Below are positions 45,535 through 55,756 of a stretch of DNA of 64,000 bases, piece by piece; the first letter of the stretch is position 1; each line of letters opens with the position of its first letter. The stretch comes from Bordetella genomosp. 1. GTDB lineage: Bacteria; Pseudomonadota; Gammaproteobacteria; Burkholderiales; Burkholderiaceae_B. The notes below the pieces were generated by a model that worked only from the letters and a program-made list of their open reading frames with translations, did not search any database and was not told where the DNA came from. The position numbers were made by a program, and so were the translations under genes. Location: NCBI RefSeq assembly GCF_002261335.1, contig NZ_NEVL01000006.1:390593-454592 (forward strand), given 5' to 3'.

Positions 45535-46671
45535 ATGACTGCCCAATCCGAAAACGTGTCCGTCGTTGCCCAGGCCCAGCGCCTGGTGGCCAAGGTCGGA
45601 TCCTCCCTCGTCACCAATGAAGGCCGCGGCCTGGACCGCGCCGCCGTTGCCCACTGGGCCGCGCAGATCGCCGCCCTGCACAAGCAGGGCAAGCAGGTCG
45701 TGCTGGTGTCCAGCGGCGCCATCGCCGAAGGCATGGCCCGGCTCGGCTGGCGCAAGCGCCCGTCGGTCATGCACGAGCTGCAGGCCGCCGCGGCCGTGGG
45801 CCAGATGGGCCTGTGCCAGGCCTACGAGGCCGCCTTCGCGGAGTTCGGGCTGCGCACCGCGCAGATCCTGCTCACGCACGAAGACCTGGCCGACCGCCAT
45901 CGTTACCTGAATGCCCGCTCCACCCTGTTTGCGCTGCTGCGCATGGGCGTGGTGCCGATCGTCAATGAAAACGACACGGTGGTGACCGACGAGATCCGCT
46001 TCGGCGACAACGACACGCTCGGCGCGCTCGTCACCAACCTGATCGAAGCCGACACGCTCATCATCCTGACCGACCAGCGCGGCCTCTACGAAGCCGACCC
46101 GCGCAAGCAGCCCGACGCGAAGTTCGTGGCGCACGCGCAGGCGGGCGACGCCGCGCTCGAGGCCATGGCCGGCGGCGCCGGCAGCGGCGTCGGCACCGGC
46201 GGCATGCTCACCAAGATCCTCGCGGCCAAGCGCGCGGCCCACAGCGGCGCGCACACGGTCATCGCCTCGGGCCGCGAGCGCAACGTGCTCAACCGCCTGT
46301 CGGCCGGCGAGTGCATCGGCACCGAGCTGCAGGCCGTGCTGCCGGTCTGGTCGGCGCGCAAGCAATGGCTGGCCGATCACCTGCGCCTGCGCGGCCGCGT
46401 AACGCTGGACGAAGGCGCCGTGCGCGCGCTGATGCGCGAAGGCAAGAGCCTGCTGCCGATCGGCGTGACGGCCGTGGAAGGCGAGTTCGAGCGCGGCGAC
46501 GTGGTGGCCTGCATCGATGCCGACGGCCGCGAATGCGCGCGCGGGCTGGTGAACTACTCGGCCGCCGACACGCGCCGCATCATGCGCCAGCCGTCCTCGC
46601 AGATCGCCACCATCCTCGGCAGCATGACCGATCCCGAGCTGGTGCATCGCGACAACCTCGTGATCCTCTGA
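45535..46671 (+). CDS. proB: Glutamate 5-kinase
   Basis: ProB phosphorylates glutamate in the first step of proline synthesis and is feedback-inhibited by proline in the family. The 378-residue protein has the amino-acid kinase domain ([45 protein letters not shown]) and a C-terminal PUA domain from about residue 285. It follows obgE by 85 bases, a common betaproteobacterial order. proA is not in the window. Confidence 0.97.
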   Translation: MTAQSENVSVVAQAQRLVAKVGSSLVTNEGRGLDRAAVAHWAAQIAALHKQGKQVVLVSSGAIAEGMARLGWRKRPSVMHELQAAAAVGQMGLCQAYEAAFAEFGLRTAQILLTHEDLADRHRYLNARSTLFALLRMGVVPIVNENDTVVTDEIRFGDNDTLGALVTNLIEADTLIILTDQRGLYEADPRKQPDAKFVAHAQAGDAALEAMAGGAGSGVGTGGMLTKILAAKRAAHSGAHTVIASGRERNVLNRLSAGECIGTELQAVLPVWSARKQWLADHLRLRGRVTLDEGAVRALMREGKSLLPIGVTAVEGEFERGDVVACIDADGRECARGLVNYSAADTRRIMRQPSSQIATILGSMTDPELVHRDNLVIL

Positions 46672-46804
46672 ACGCGGCAGGCGGGCGGCCTGGCGTGATG
46701 CCGCGCCGCCCGCCCGCACCGTCCGTCCGCATCGCCTTCCTGCCGCGCCTGCCTGCACGATCTGGCGCGGCCATCCCGCCGCCACGCGACGGCACCGGCC
46801 CGCC

Positions 46805-47488
46805 TCATGCCTCATCGATGAACAGATAGCCCCAGCGCCGCACCGCGCACACGGGCAGGTCGATGCCGTGCAGCCGCGCCTTGCCGCGCAGGCGCGCCAC
46901 CGTGACGTCGTCGCCGCGCGAGCCGCCCGGCCCGCCCACGCGCGGCAGGCGTTGATTGGGCGCGGCCAGCAGGCGGCCGATGAAGAGCCCCTCGCCCGGC
47001 GTGAGCGGCAGGCGCTCGCCCTGCGGCCCGAACAGATAGCGGCTCGAGGAACACAGGCGCCACCGGCGCGGCGGCCCGGCGGGCGAGGTCGCCCGGCGCC
47101 GCTCGAACATCGCGATCAGCTCGGCCGCCATCCACTCGGGCGATTCGTCGAGCGCGCAACAGATGTCGGCGCCGGCGCGCAGCATCTGGATGCGCAGGAA
47201 CGGGGTGGCGCCGTTCAGCAGCACGATGCACGCCGCCGAGAGCGGGATCTCGCACAGCCGCCGCAATTGCAGGATGAGGGCATCGCCCTGGCGCGCATCG
47301 CCGCTCAGCAGCAGCATGTCGGGGGCGATGGCGCGCACCGCCTCGGGCGACAGCACGCGCTCGGCGTGGCCGCGCACGCGCCAGCCCGAACGTCGCAGAT
47401 TGTCTTCGAGAGAGAGCGTGGCGGCCGCCGGCACGCCGCAAGGCAGGTGCAGCACCAACGGCGCGAAATCGTCGGATGGGTCTTGCAT
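46805..47488 (-). CDS. Atypical response-regulator-like protein with winged-helix C-terminus
   Basis: The 227-residue protein has an N-terminal receiver-like fold of about 120 residues (AVRAIAPDMLLLSGDARQGD, CIVLLNGATPFLRIQMLRAGADICCAL) in which the usual phospho-acceptor aspartate at the end of strand 3 is replaced by Ser in LLLS. A C-terminal OmpR-like winged helix follows (YLFGPQGERLPLTPGEGLFI, VTVARLRGKARLHG, RRWGYLF). No histidine kinase is nearby. The ATG at 47488 is chosen over an arginine-rich extension. It is divergent from an XRE gene, with palindromes between them, and convergent with proB. Confidence 0.65.
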   Translation of the reverse strand: MQDPSDDFAPLVLHLPCGVPAAATLSLEDNLRRSGWRVRGHAERVLSPEAVRAIAPDMLLLSGDARQGDALILQLRRLCEIPLSAACIVLLNGATPFLRIQMLRAGADICCALDESPEWMAAELIAMFERRRATSPAGPPRRWRLCSSSRYLFGPQGERLPLTPGEGLFIGRLLAAPNQRLPRVGGPGGSRGDDVTVARLRGKARLHGIDLPVCAVRRWGYLFIDEA

Positions 47489-47702
47489 CGTGTCGGGCTC
47501 GCGTGGCAAGGGTGGAGACGGGACAGGGGCCGATGGGCGCGGACCGCGCGCGTGCGTATCGTGGGACCGATGCGCAAGGCTCGCGGGGCGACGCCTGCGG
47601 CGCGCAGGCAGACGCGCACGGTGCGACGGCCCGCGGTGGCGCCAGCGGCGATTGCGCATCTGAAGCACCGCGCTGCACCGCGCAACACCAATTATTACCT
47701 AT

Positions 47703-47732
47703 GTGATATCCAATATCACCACTGTAATAGTG
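47703..47732. promoter_or_regulatory. Two adjacent palindromic operators upstream of the XRE gene
   Basis: GTGATAT-CCA-ATATCAC (47703-47719) is a perfect palindrome, and CACT-GTAAT-AGTG (47720-47732) follows at once. The second contains TGTAAT, a plausible -10. They lie 21-50 bases before the XRE start and look like autoregulatory sites. The rest of the 264-base gap is GC-rich with no gene. Confidence 0.6.
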
Positions 47733-47752
47733 AACCAGGCTCCAATCCTGGG

Positions 47753-48169
47753 GTGAAGACCTTTTCAGACCGACTGAAACACGCACGCCAACTGCGCGGC
47801 TTTACGCAGCATGACCTCGCCCGGGTCAGCGGCGTGTCGCAGAGCGCCATCGGCAGCTACGAGAGCGGACAGCGCCAGACCAGCCGATCCGGGCGTCGGC
47901 TTGCGCAGGCCCTCGATGTGGATCCCGACTGGCTGGAGACCGGCGTGGGCGACATGGCCGTGCGCGAGCGCGTTTCGCCCCATACCCTGATGGAGCCGCC
48001 CCTGCCCGCCAGCCGTGCGGCCTGGCCCTTCCGCAGCCTCACCGCGGCCCAGTTCCACGCGCTCAGCGCCGAACATCAGGCCTTGCTCGACACCGTGCTG
48101 GGTGCGCTGGCACGCGGGCTGGAGCCGCCCGGCCCAGCGCGCGGCAAGCGCCGCAACCCCGCGCGCTGA
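47753..48169 (+). CDS. XRE-family transcriptional regulator
   Basis: The 138-residue protein begins KTFSDRLKHARQLRGFTQHD and contains a Cro/CI-type HTH (LARVSGVSQSAIGSYESGQ, residues about 22-42) followed by LAQALDVDPDWLETG. The second half is a poorly conserved tail with LSAEHQALLDTVLGALARGL. The start is the GTG at 47753, without a strong ribosome-binding site. It resembles phage-type or stand-alone XRE repressors; targets beyond its own promoter are unknown. Confidence 0.85.
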   Translation: MKTFSDRLKHARQLRGFTQHDLARVSGVSQSAIGSYESGQRQTSRSGRRLAQALDVDPDWLETGVGDMAVRERVSPHTLMEPPLPASRAAWPFRSLTAAQFHALSAEHQALLDTVLGALARGLEPPGPARGKRRNPAR

Positions 48170-48188
48170 CATCCTTCGCGCCCATGCA

Positions 48189-48212
48189 AAAAGCCCCCTC
48201 GCGGGGGCTTTT
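48189..48212. terminator. Bidirectional terminator between XRE and lipoprotein genes
   Basis: A perfect 10-bp stem AAAAGCCCCC/GGGGGCTTTT with a TCGC loop lies between two convergent genes and can act on both strands. Confidence 0.92.
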
Positions 48213-48230
48213 CGTTTTGCGGCGTGATGC

Positions 48231-48827
48231 TTATTGGTTGGGCGAGTTCGACGGCTCGGCGGCACGGCCGCCAGGGGCCTTCATGCCCGGTGCCGGGGCC
48301 TGAGCGCCGGCGGGTTGCGGCGCTTCGCCGCGGATCTTGGCGGCGATGGCTTCGGCGGCTTGCGGCGAGCTCACGCTGAAGGCCAGCACGCCGCGGTTCA
48401 GCGGCTCGGCGATGCGCGGGGCGGTGACGAGTTCGCGATCGATCACGAGCACCAGCATCTTGCCGACGTTCTTGCCGCTCACGTCATTGAGCTTGCGGGC
48501 GCCGCTTTCGTTGAAGCGCAGGCCGACGAAATTCTGGCCCTGGCGGTCCACCAGCGCGGCGGCTTCGCTCAGGTCGGCGCGGGTCAGGACGGGCTGGCGC
48601 TCCATGTAGAGCGAGCCATCGGGAACCTTGACTTCGGCAAGGCCGGCGCCGGGCTGGGTCTGGGCGATGTAGAACTCGACCACGGATGCGGCAGCCGGCG
48701 TGGCGGCCTGCGCCGTGTCGGCGGGCTTGGCCGCCTTGTCGCCGGTCTTGGAAGGCGTCGTACAACCCGCCAGCACCAGAGCCATGACCGCCACGGCGGG
48801 GGCGAATTTGCGCAGAGTCAGTTGCAT
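48231..48827 (-). CDS. Lipoprotein with a SecD periplasmic-head-like domain
   Basis: The 198-residue protein has a lipoprotein signal peptide with lipobox LAGC (Cys at residue 22), a low-complexity linker rich in Ala, Lys and Thr, then a domain of about 110 residues (VLTRADLSEAAALVDRQGQ, FVGLRFNESGARKLNDVSG, NVGKMLVLVIDRELVTAPRI, SSPQAAEAIAAKIRG) that resembles the P1 head of SecD. No transmembrane SecDF segments are present. A proline-rich tail follows. It would sit on the outer leaflet of the inner or inner leaflet of the outer membrane. Function unknown. Confidence 0.75.
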   Translation of the reverse strand: MQLTLRKFAPAVAVMALVLAGCTTPSKTGDKAAKPADTAQAATPAAASVVEFYIAQTQPGAGLAEVKVPDGSLYMERQPVLTRADLSEAAALVDRQGQNFVGLRFNESGARKLNDVSGKNVGKMLVLVIDRELVTAPRIAEPLNRGVLAFSVSSPQAAEAIAAKIRGEAPQPAGAQAPAPGMKAPGGRAAEPSNSPNQ

Positions 48828-49000
48828 GATCGAAATTCCTTCATTGGAGTTGCAGACGAATTGGCCGGGACCATCGAATGATCATTCGGTCCCGGCGTTA
48901 CAAAAAAGTGTACAGGGCTGGACTGTCCCCTGATAGTGCGGACTGCTTCCAGATGTAAAGAGCCAATACGGCGTTGCGGCCGAAACCCGCCTATACTGCG

Positions 49001-51093
<2,093 letters not shown>

Positions 51094-51112
51094 CCCGTCC
51101 GCGCGGTTTGCG

Positions 51113-51149
51113 AACGCCTCCCGCCGCGCGCCGGCGGGAGGCGTTTTTT
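51113..51149 (+). terminator. Rho-independent terminator after thiC
   Basis: A perfect 14-bp stem (51113-51126 with 51132-51145) and a five-base loop run into a T tract ending at 51149. Confidence 0.93.
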
Positions 51150-51181
51150 CGAGCGGCTGCGGCGCGTGCGGGCGGCGCGCG

Positions 51182-52612
51182 TCAGGTCGCGGTGTAGGCG
51201 GTCTTCACCGCGGTGTAGAACTCCGCCGCGTAGCGGCCCTGCTCGCGCGGGCCGTAGCTCGAGCCCTTGCGGCCGCCGAACGGCACGTGATAGTCGACGC
51301 CCGCGGTCGGGCAGTTCACCATCACCATGCCGGCCTGCGATTCGCGCTTGAAGTGCGTGGCATGCTTGAGCGAGGTGGTGCAGATGCCCGACGACAGGCC
51401 GAACTCGGTGTCGTTGGCGAGCGCCAGCGCCTCGTCGTAGCTGTCGACCGGGATCACCGCGGCGACCGGCCCGAAGATCTCTTCGCGGCTGATGCGCATG
51501 TCGTTGCTGCAGTCGGCGAACAGCGCCGGGGTGAGGTAATAGCCCTCGGTGTCGCGCTCGACCCGCTCGCCGCCCGTGACCAGCCGGGCGCCCTCGTCGC
51601 GGCCGATGGCGATGTAGCCCAGGTCCTGTTCGAGCTGGCTCTGGTCCACCACCGGGCCGATGTCCGTGCCGGAGCGCAGCGCGTCGTCGATCTTCAGGCC
51701 CGCGAGGCGCTGCTGCACGGCGTCGACGAAGCGCGGGTAGATGCCCTTCTGCACGATCAGGCGGCTCGATGCCGTGCAACGCTGGCCGGTCGAGAAGAAC
51801 GCGCCATTCACCGCGCACTCCACCGCCACCTTGAGATCGGCGTCGTCGAGCACCACCAGCGGATTCTTGCCGCCCATCTCGAGCTGCACCTTGGCCATGC
51901 GGCTCATCGCGGCCTCGATCACGCGGCGGCCGGTCGCGACCGAGCCGGTGAAGCTGATCGCCTGCACGCGTTTGTCGCCCAGGATCGCCTGGCCCACCAC
52001 GGTGCCGCGCCCCATCACGAGGTTGAAGGCGCCCGCGGGCAGACCGGCGCGGCTCAGGATCTCCGACAGCGCCCACGCGCTGCCCGGCACCAGGTCGGCC
52101 GGCTTGAACACCACGGTGTTGCCGTAGGCCAGCGCCGGCGCGATCTTCCAGGCCGGGATCGCGATCGGGAAGTTCCACGGCGCGATGATGCCGACCACGC
52201 CGACCGGCTCGCGCGTGATCTCGGCGTCCACGTTGGGCCGCGTCTGCGGCAGCTTCTCGCCCTGGATCCGCAGCGCCTCGCCGGCGAAGAACTTGAAGAT
52301 GTAGGCCGCGCGCGTGACCTCGCCGATGCCTTCGGGCAGGGTCTTGCCCTCCTCGCGCGACAGCAGGCGGCCCAGCTCTTCCTTGCGCGCCAGCAGCTCG
52401 CTGCCCACGGCGTCGAGCACGTCGAAACGGCGCTGGCCGGTGGCATGCGCCCATTCCTGCGAGGCGGCCACCGCGGCCGCGATGGCCTGCTGCGCCTGCG
52501 CCGCATCGGCCTGGGCATAGTGGCCGATCACGTCGGCCAGGTTGGAGGGATTGACGTTGGGCTTGGCGTCGACGCCATCGACCCAGGCGCCTCCGATGTA
52601 GTTGGCGTGCAT
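51182..52612 (-). CDS. NAD(P)-dependent aldehyde dehydrogenase family protein
   Basis: The 476-residue enzyme oxidises an aldehyde to an acid. The catalytic cysteine is in FFSTGQRCTASSR, the general base Glu in LEMGGKNPLVVL, and the cofactor loop is FTGSVATGRRV. PWNFPIAIPAWKIAPAL is typical of the family. The N-terminus HANYIGGAWVDG supports the ATG at 52612. It follows the FAD-linked oxidase and GntR genes on the same strand. Semialdehydes such as 2-ketoglutaric semialdehyde are candidate substrates, by similarity to sugar-acid clusters; this is inference. Confidence 0.9.
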   Translation of the reverse strand: MHANYIGGAWVDGVDAKPNVNPSNLADVIGHYAQADAAQAQQAIAAAVAASQEWAHATGQRRFDVLDAVGSELLARKEELGRLLSREEGKTLPEGIGEVTRAAYIFKFFAGEALRIQGEKLPQTRPNVDAEITREPVGVVGIIAPWNFPIAIPAWKIAPALAYGNTVVFKPADLVPGSAWALSEILSRAGLPAGAFNLVMGRGTVVGQAILGDKRVQAISFTGSVATGRRVIEAAMSRMAKVQLEMGGKNPLVVLDDADLKVAVECAVNGAFFSTGQRCTASSRLIVQKGIYPRFVDAVQQRLAGLKIDDALRSGTDIGPVVDQSQLEQDLGYIAIGRDEGARLVTGGERVERDTEGYYLTPALFADCSNDMRISREEIFGPVAAVIPVDSYDEALALANDTEFGLSSGICTTSLKHATHFKRESQAGMVMVNCPTAGVDYHVPFGGRKGSSYGPREQGRYAAEFYTAVKTAYTAT

Positions 52613-52753
52613 GTTGTCTCGACTCTCTTCCAGGGGTGCAGACACCGCGCGGCGGCGCCGCGCGGACCGACAGGCACGGCCGCCCTTCTGGGTGGCGGCG
52701 CGTGCGCGGGAGGCCGGCTGGGGCCTCCCGGCGTTCAGGATGCCATCGCCGCG

Positions 52754-54166
52754 TTACAGCAATTTGCCGGGATTCATGATGCCGGCCGGGTCGAACACCC
52801 GCTTGATCTCGCGCATCAGGCGCAGCTCGAGCGGATCCTTGATGTGCAGGAAGTGATCGCGCTTGAGCTGGCCGATGCCGTGTTCGGCGCTGATGCTGCC
52901 GCCGTAGCGGTGAACTTCGTCGAGCACGATGTCGGTGATCTCCGCGCCTTCCTGCGCGGCCCACTCGCGCGGCGCGCCCGCCGGGCGCGACAGGTTGTAG
53001 TGCAGGTTGCCGTCGCCGAAGTGGCCGAAGATGAACGGCCGCACGTCGGCGTTGAAGGCGCGCAGGCGCGCCTCGGCGCTCTCCATGAACGCGGGGATGC
53101 GCTCGATCGGCAGCGACACGTCGTGCTTGAGATGCGGACCGTCGGCACGCTGCGCCTCGGAGATCTCCTCGCGCAGCTTCCACAGCGCCTGCAGCTGGCC
53201 CAGCGAGGCCGACACCGCGGCGTCGAGGCAGAGCTCGCGCTCGAGCGCCTCGCCCACCACGGTTTCGAGCAGCGCGTTCAGCGCCGCTTCGTCGGTGGTG
53301 TCGGCCAGCTCCATCAGCACATAGGCGGGATAGCGCTGCGCGAACGGCTCCTGCACGCCCTGCGCGTGCGTTAGCACCAGGTCCACGCATTCGCCCGTGA
53401 AGAACTCGTAGGCCTGCAGGCGCGCGCCGCAGCGCTGGAACAGCAGTTCGTAGAGCTCGAGCGCCTGGCGCGGCGACTCGACCGCGGCCAGCACCACCGA
53501 GCGCACGTCGGTGCGCGGGAACAGGCGCAGCGCCACCGCCGTGATCACGCCCAGCGTGCCTTCGGAGCCGATCAGCAGCTGCTTGAGGTCGTAGCCGGTA
53601 TTGTCTTTGCGCAGCGTGCGCAGGCCGTTGAAGATCTCGCCGGTGGGCAGCACCGCCTCGATGCCCAGCACGAGCTCGCGCGCCATGCCGTAGCGCACCA
53701 CGTTCACGCCGCCGGCGTTGGTGGCGAGGTTGCCGCCGATCTGGCTCGAGTCTTCGGCGGCCAGGCTGAGCGGCAGCAGCCGGCCCGCGTCCTGCGCGGC
53801 GCGGCGCAGATTGCCCAGGATGCAGCCGGCCTCGGCCACCAGGGTGTTGGCGATGGTGTCGATCGAACGCACCGCGTTCATGCGGTCCAGGCTCAGCACC
53901 ACGTTGGCCGTGCTGCCGTCCGGCGTGGCGCCGCCGCACAGGCCCGTGTTGCCGCCGCGCGGCACCACCGGCACGCCGGCCGCCTGGCACAGCGCCAGCG
54001 CCTGCGCCACTTCGGCCGTGGTGCGCGGACGCAGGACCGCCTGCGCCTGGCCGCGATAGATGCCGCGCCAGTCGGCCAGCCAGGGTTCGATGTCGGCGGG
54101 CTCGGTGAGGACCACGTCGGGGCCGAGGGCGGCGCGCAACGGGTGGGAGATGTCGGTGTTGCTCAT
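52754..54166 (-). CDS. FAD-linked 2-hydroxyacid oxidase/dehydrogenase (GlcD/D2HGDH family)
   Basis: The 470-residue flavoprotein has the PCMH FAD domain (VPVVPRGGNTGLCGGATPDG, then SSQIGGNLATNAGG and LIGSEGTLGVITAV) and the C-terminal FAD-linked oxidase domain with GHFGDGNLHYNLSRP and AEHGIGQLKR, whose His residues bind metal or substrate in D-lactate and D-2-hydroxyglutarate dehydrogenases. It lies between gntR (upstream, 43 bases) and the aldehyde dehydrogenase, indicating a 2-hydroxyacid catabolic operon. Confidence 0.9.
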   Translation of the reverse strand: MSNTDISHPLRAALGPDVVLTEPADIEPWLADWRGIYRGQAQAVLRPRTTAEVAQALALCQAAGVPVVPRGGNTGLCGGATPDGSTANVVLSLDRMNAVRSIDTIANTLVAEAGCILGNLRRAAQDAGRLLPLSLAAEDSSQIGGNLATNAGGVNVVRYGMARELVLGIEAVLPTGEIFNGLRTLRKDNTGYDLKQLLIGSEGTLGVITAVALRLFPRTDVRSVVLAAVESPRQALELYELLFQRCGARLQAYEFFTGECVDLVLTHAQGVQEPFAQRYPAYVLMELADTTDEAALNALLETVVGEALERELCLDAAVSASLGQLQALWKLREEISEAQRADGPHLKHDVSLPIERIPAFMESAEARLRAFNADVRPFIFGHFGDGNLHYNLSRPAGAPREWAAQEGAEITDIVLDEVHRYGGSISAEHGIGQLKRDHFLHIKDPLELRLMREIKRVFDPAGIMNPGKLL

Positions 54167-54209
54167 GGTGTGCTTGGCGGGTTCGAAAGTGGGAAAGAGA
54201 GGGGCGCGC

Positions 54210-54911
54210 TCAGGCGCCGGCGGGCGCGAGCTGCAGGCGCGCCGCCGCGTTGCGCAGATGCTGGCGCACCGCCTGGCGCGCGGCGTCGGCGTCGCCGGCC
54301 TCGATGGCGGCGAGCACGGCCTCGTGCTCCTGGTGCACGCGGGCGGCCAGCCCGGGCTGGCGCTGGGTGTTGCTGCGGGCCGTGTGCACGGCCTGGCGCA
54401 GCTGCAGATTCAGGTACTGCAGCAACTGCCGGTAGGAGGCGTTGTGGGTGGCCTGCGCGATGGCGCGATGGAAGGCCAGATCGTGTTCGACGCCGCGCTC
54501 GGGATCGTCGAGATGGCGGCCGAGCTCGGCCAGCGCGCCGCGCAGGGCCTGCAGGTCGTCGGGCGTGCGGCGGCGCGCGGCCAGCGCGGCGGCCCCGCCC
54601 TCGAGCTCCATGCGCAGCTCGATCACCTCGGCCAGCTGGGCGCGGTCCATGCCGGTATCGAACGTCACCTGGAAGCCCTGGTGGGTGGTGCGGGCCAGCA
54701 CCACGCAGCCCGAGCCCTGGCGGCTCCGGACCAGGCCCTGGGCGCGCAGGCGCTCGGTGGCCTCGCGGATCACCGCGGCGCTCACGCCGAACTCGCGCGC
54801 CAGATCGCGCCCCGCCGGCAGCTTGGCGCCCACGGCGTAGAAGCCCTGGGCGATCTGTTCGGCGATGCGGCCGGCGACGCGGTCGGTGAGGGTGAGCGAG
54901 TGAGTCAGCAT
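54210..54911 (-). CDS. GntR-family transcriptional regulator (FCD type)
   Basis: The 233-residue protein has an N-terminal winged HTH (GAKLPAGRDLAREFGVSAAV, IREATERLRAQGLV) and an FCD domain with VEHDLAFHRAIAQATHN and VHQEHEAVLAAIEAGD, carrying the metal-site His and Asp residues of the class. It leads the oxidase-aldehyde dehydrogenase genes. A perfect palindrome lies 27 bases upstream of its start, presumably its operator. Confidence 0.9.
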   Translation of the reverse strand: MLTHSLTLTDRVAGRIAEQIAQGFYAVGAKLPAGRDLAREFGVSAAVIREATERLRAQGLVRSRQGSGCVVLARTTHQGFQVTFDTGMDRAQLAEVIELRMELEGGAAALAARRRTPDDLQALRGALAELGRHLDDPERGVEHDLAFHRAIAQATHNASYRQLLQYLNLQLRQAVHTARSNTQRQPGLAARVHQEHEAVLAAIEAGDADAARQAVRQHLRNAAARLQLAPAGA

Positions 54912-54937
54912 CGCCGCATCATAGCAGCATTGTTCAG

Positions 54938-54950
54938 GTTATCTGATAAC
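54938..54950. promoter_or_regulatory. Palindromic operator upstream of gntR
   Basis: GTTATC-T-GATAAC is a perfect inverted repeat with a single central base, 27 bases before the GntR start at 54911, in an A/T-rich stretch. Its dimensions suit an FCD-type GntR dimer. Confidence 0.6.
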
Positions 54951-55003
54951 TTTTGATGTATCGAGACCGTCACGGCCTTGCACTCAGGAAGACGGGGCGC
55001 CGC

Positions 55004-55756
55004 TCAGTGGCGGTGGCCGCACACGTCGCAGCCGGGATCGCGCCGCACGTTGACGCTGTGCCACTGCATGCTGCGCACGTCGAGCTGCAGCATGCGACCG
55101 GACAGGGTCTGGCCCAGGCCCATGATGATCTTCATGGCCTCGGCGGCCTGCATGGTGCCGATGATGCCGACCAGCGGCGCGAACACGCCGGTGGTGGCGC
55201 AGCTCAGCTCCTCGGCCTCGTCGGCCTCGGGAAACAGGCAGTGATAACAGGGCGCGTCGTCGTGGCGCAGGTCGTAGACCCCGATCTGGCCGTCGTAGCG
55301 GATCGCCGCGCCGGAGACCAGCGGCTTGCGCGCCGCGACGCAGGCGCGGTTGATGGCGTGCCGGGTGGCGAAGTTGTCGGAGCAGTCGAGCACGACGTCG
55401 GCGTCGCGCACCGCGGCCAGCAGCGCCTCGCCCTCGAGCCGGGCCACCAGCGGGGTGACGGTCACGTCGGGATTGAAGCGCGCGATCATGTCGCGGCCGG
55501 ACTCGGCCTTGGGTTGCCCCAGGCTGGCGGTGGTGTGGAGGATCTGGCGTTGCAGATTGCTCAGCTCGACGGCGTCGTCGTCGGCCAGCGTGATGTGGCC
55601 GGTGCCGGCCGTGGCCAGGTAGAGCGCGGCGGGGCAGCCGAGGCCGCCCGCGCCGATGATCAGGACACGCGCCGCGAGGAGTTGCTCCTGCCCTTCGATG
55701 CCCAGATCGTCGAGCAGGATGTGGCGCGCGTAACGCAGTAACTGCTGGTCGTTCAT
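55004..55756 (-). CDS. moeB: ThiF/MoeB-family adenylyltransferase
   Basis: The 250-residue protein is an E1-like enzyme that adenylates the C-terminus of a sulfur carrier (MoaD or ThiS). It has the nucleotide loop VLIIGAGGLGCPAALYLA, the DNLQR-like VELSNLQRQIL, the aspartate DCSDNFATRHAINRAC and two zinc CxxC pairs (CYHC and CDVC). The start overlaps the ctpA stop by four bases. HesA/MoeB/ThiF members are hard to separate by sequence alone, so ThiF is the alternative name. Confidence 0.88.
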   Translation of the reverse strand: MNDQQLLRYARHILLDDLGIEGQEQLLAARVLIIGAGGLGCPAALYLATAGTGHITLADDDAVELSNLQRQILHTTASLGQPKAESGRDMIARFNPDVTVTPLVARLEGEALLAAVRDADVVLDCSDNFATRHAINRACVAARKPLVSGAAIRYDGQIGVYDLRHDDAPCYHCLFPEADEAEELSCATTGVFAPLVGIIGTMQAAEAMKIIMGLGQTLSGRMLQLDVRSMQWHSVNVRRDPGCDVCGHRH

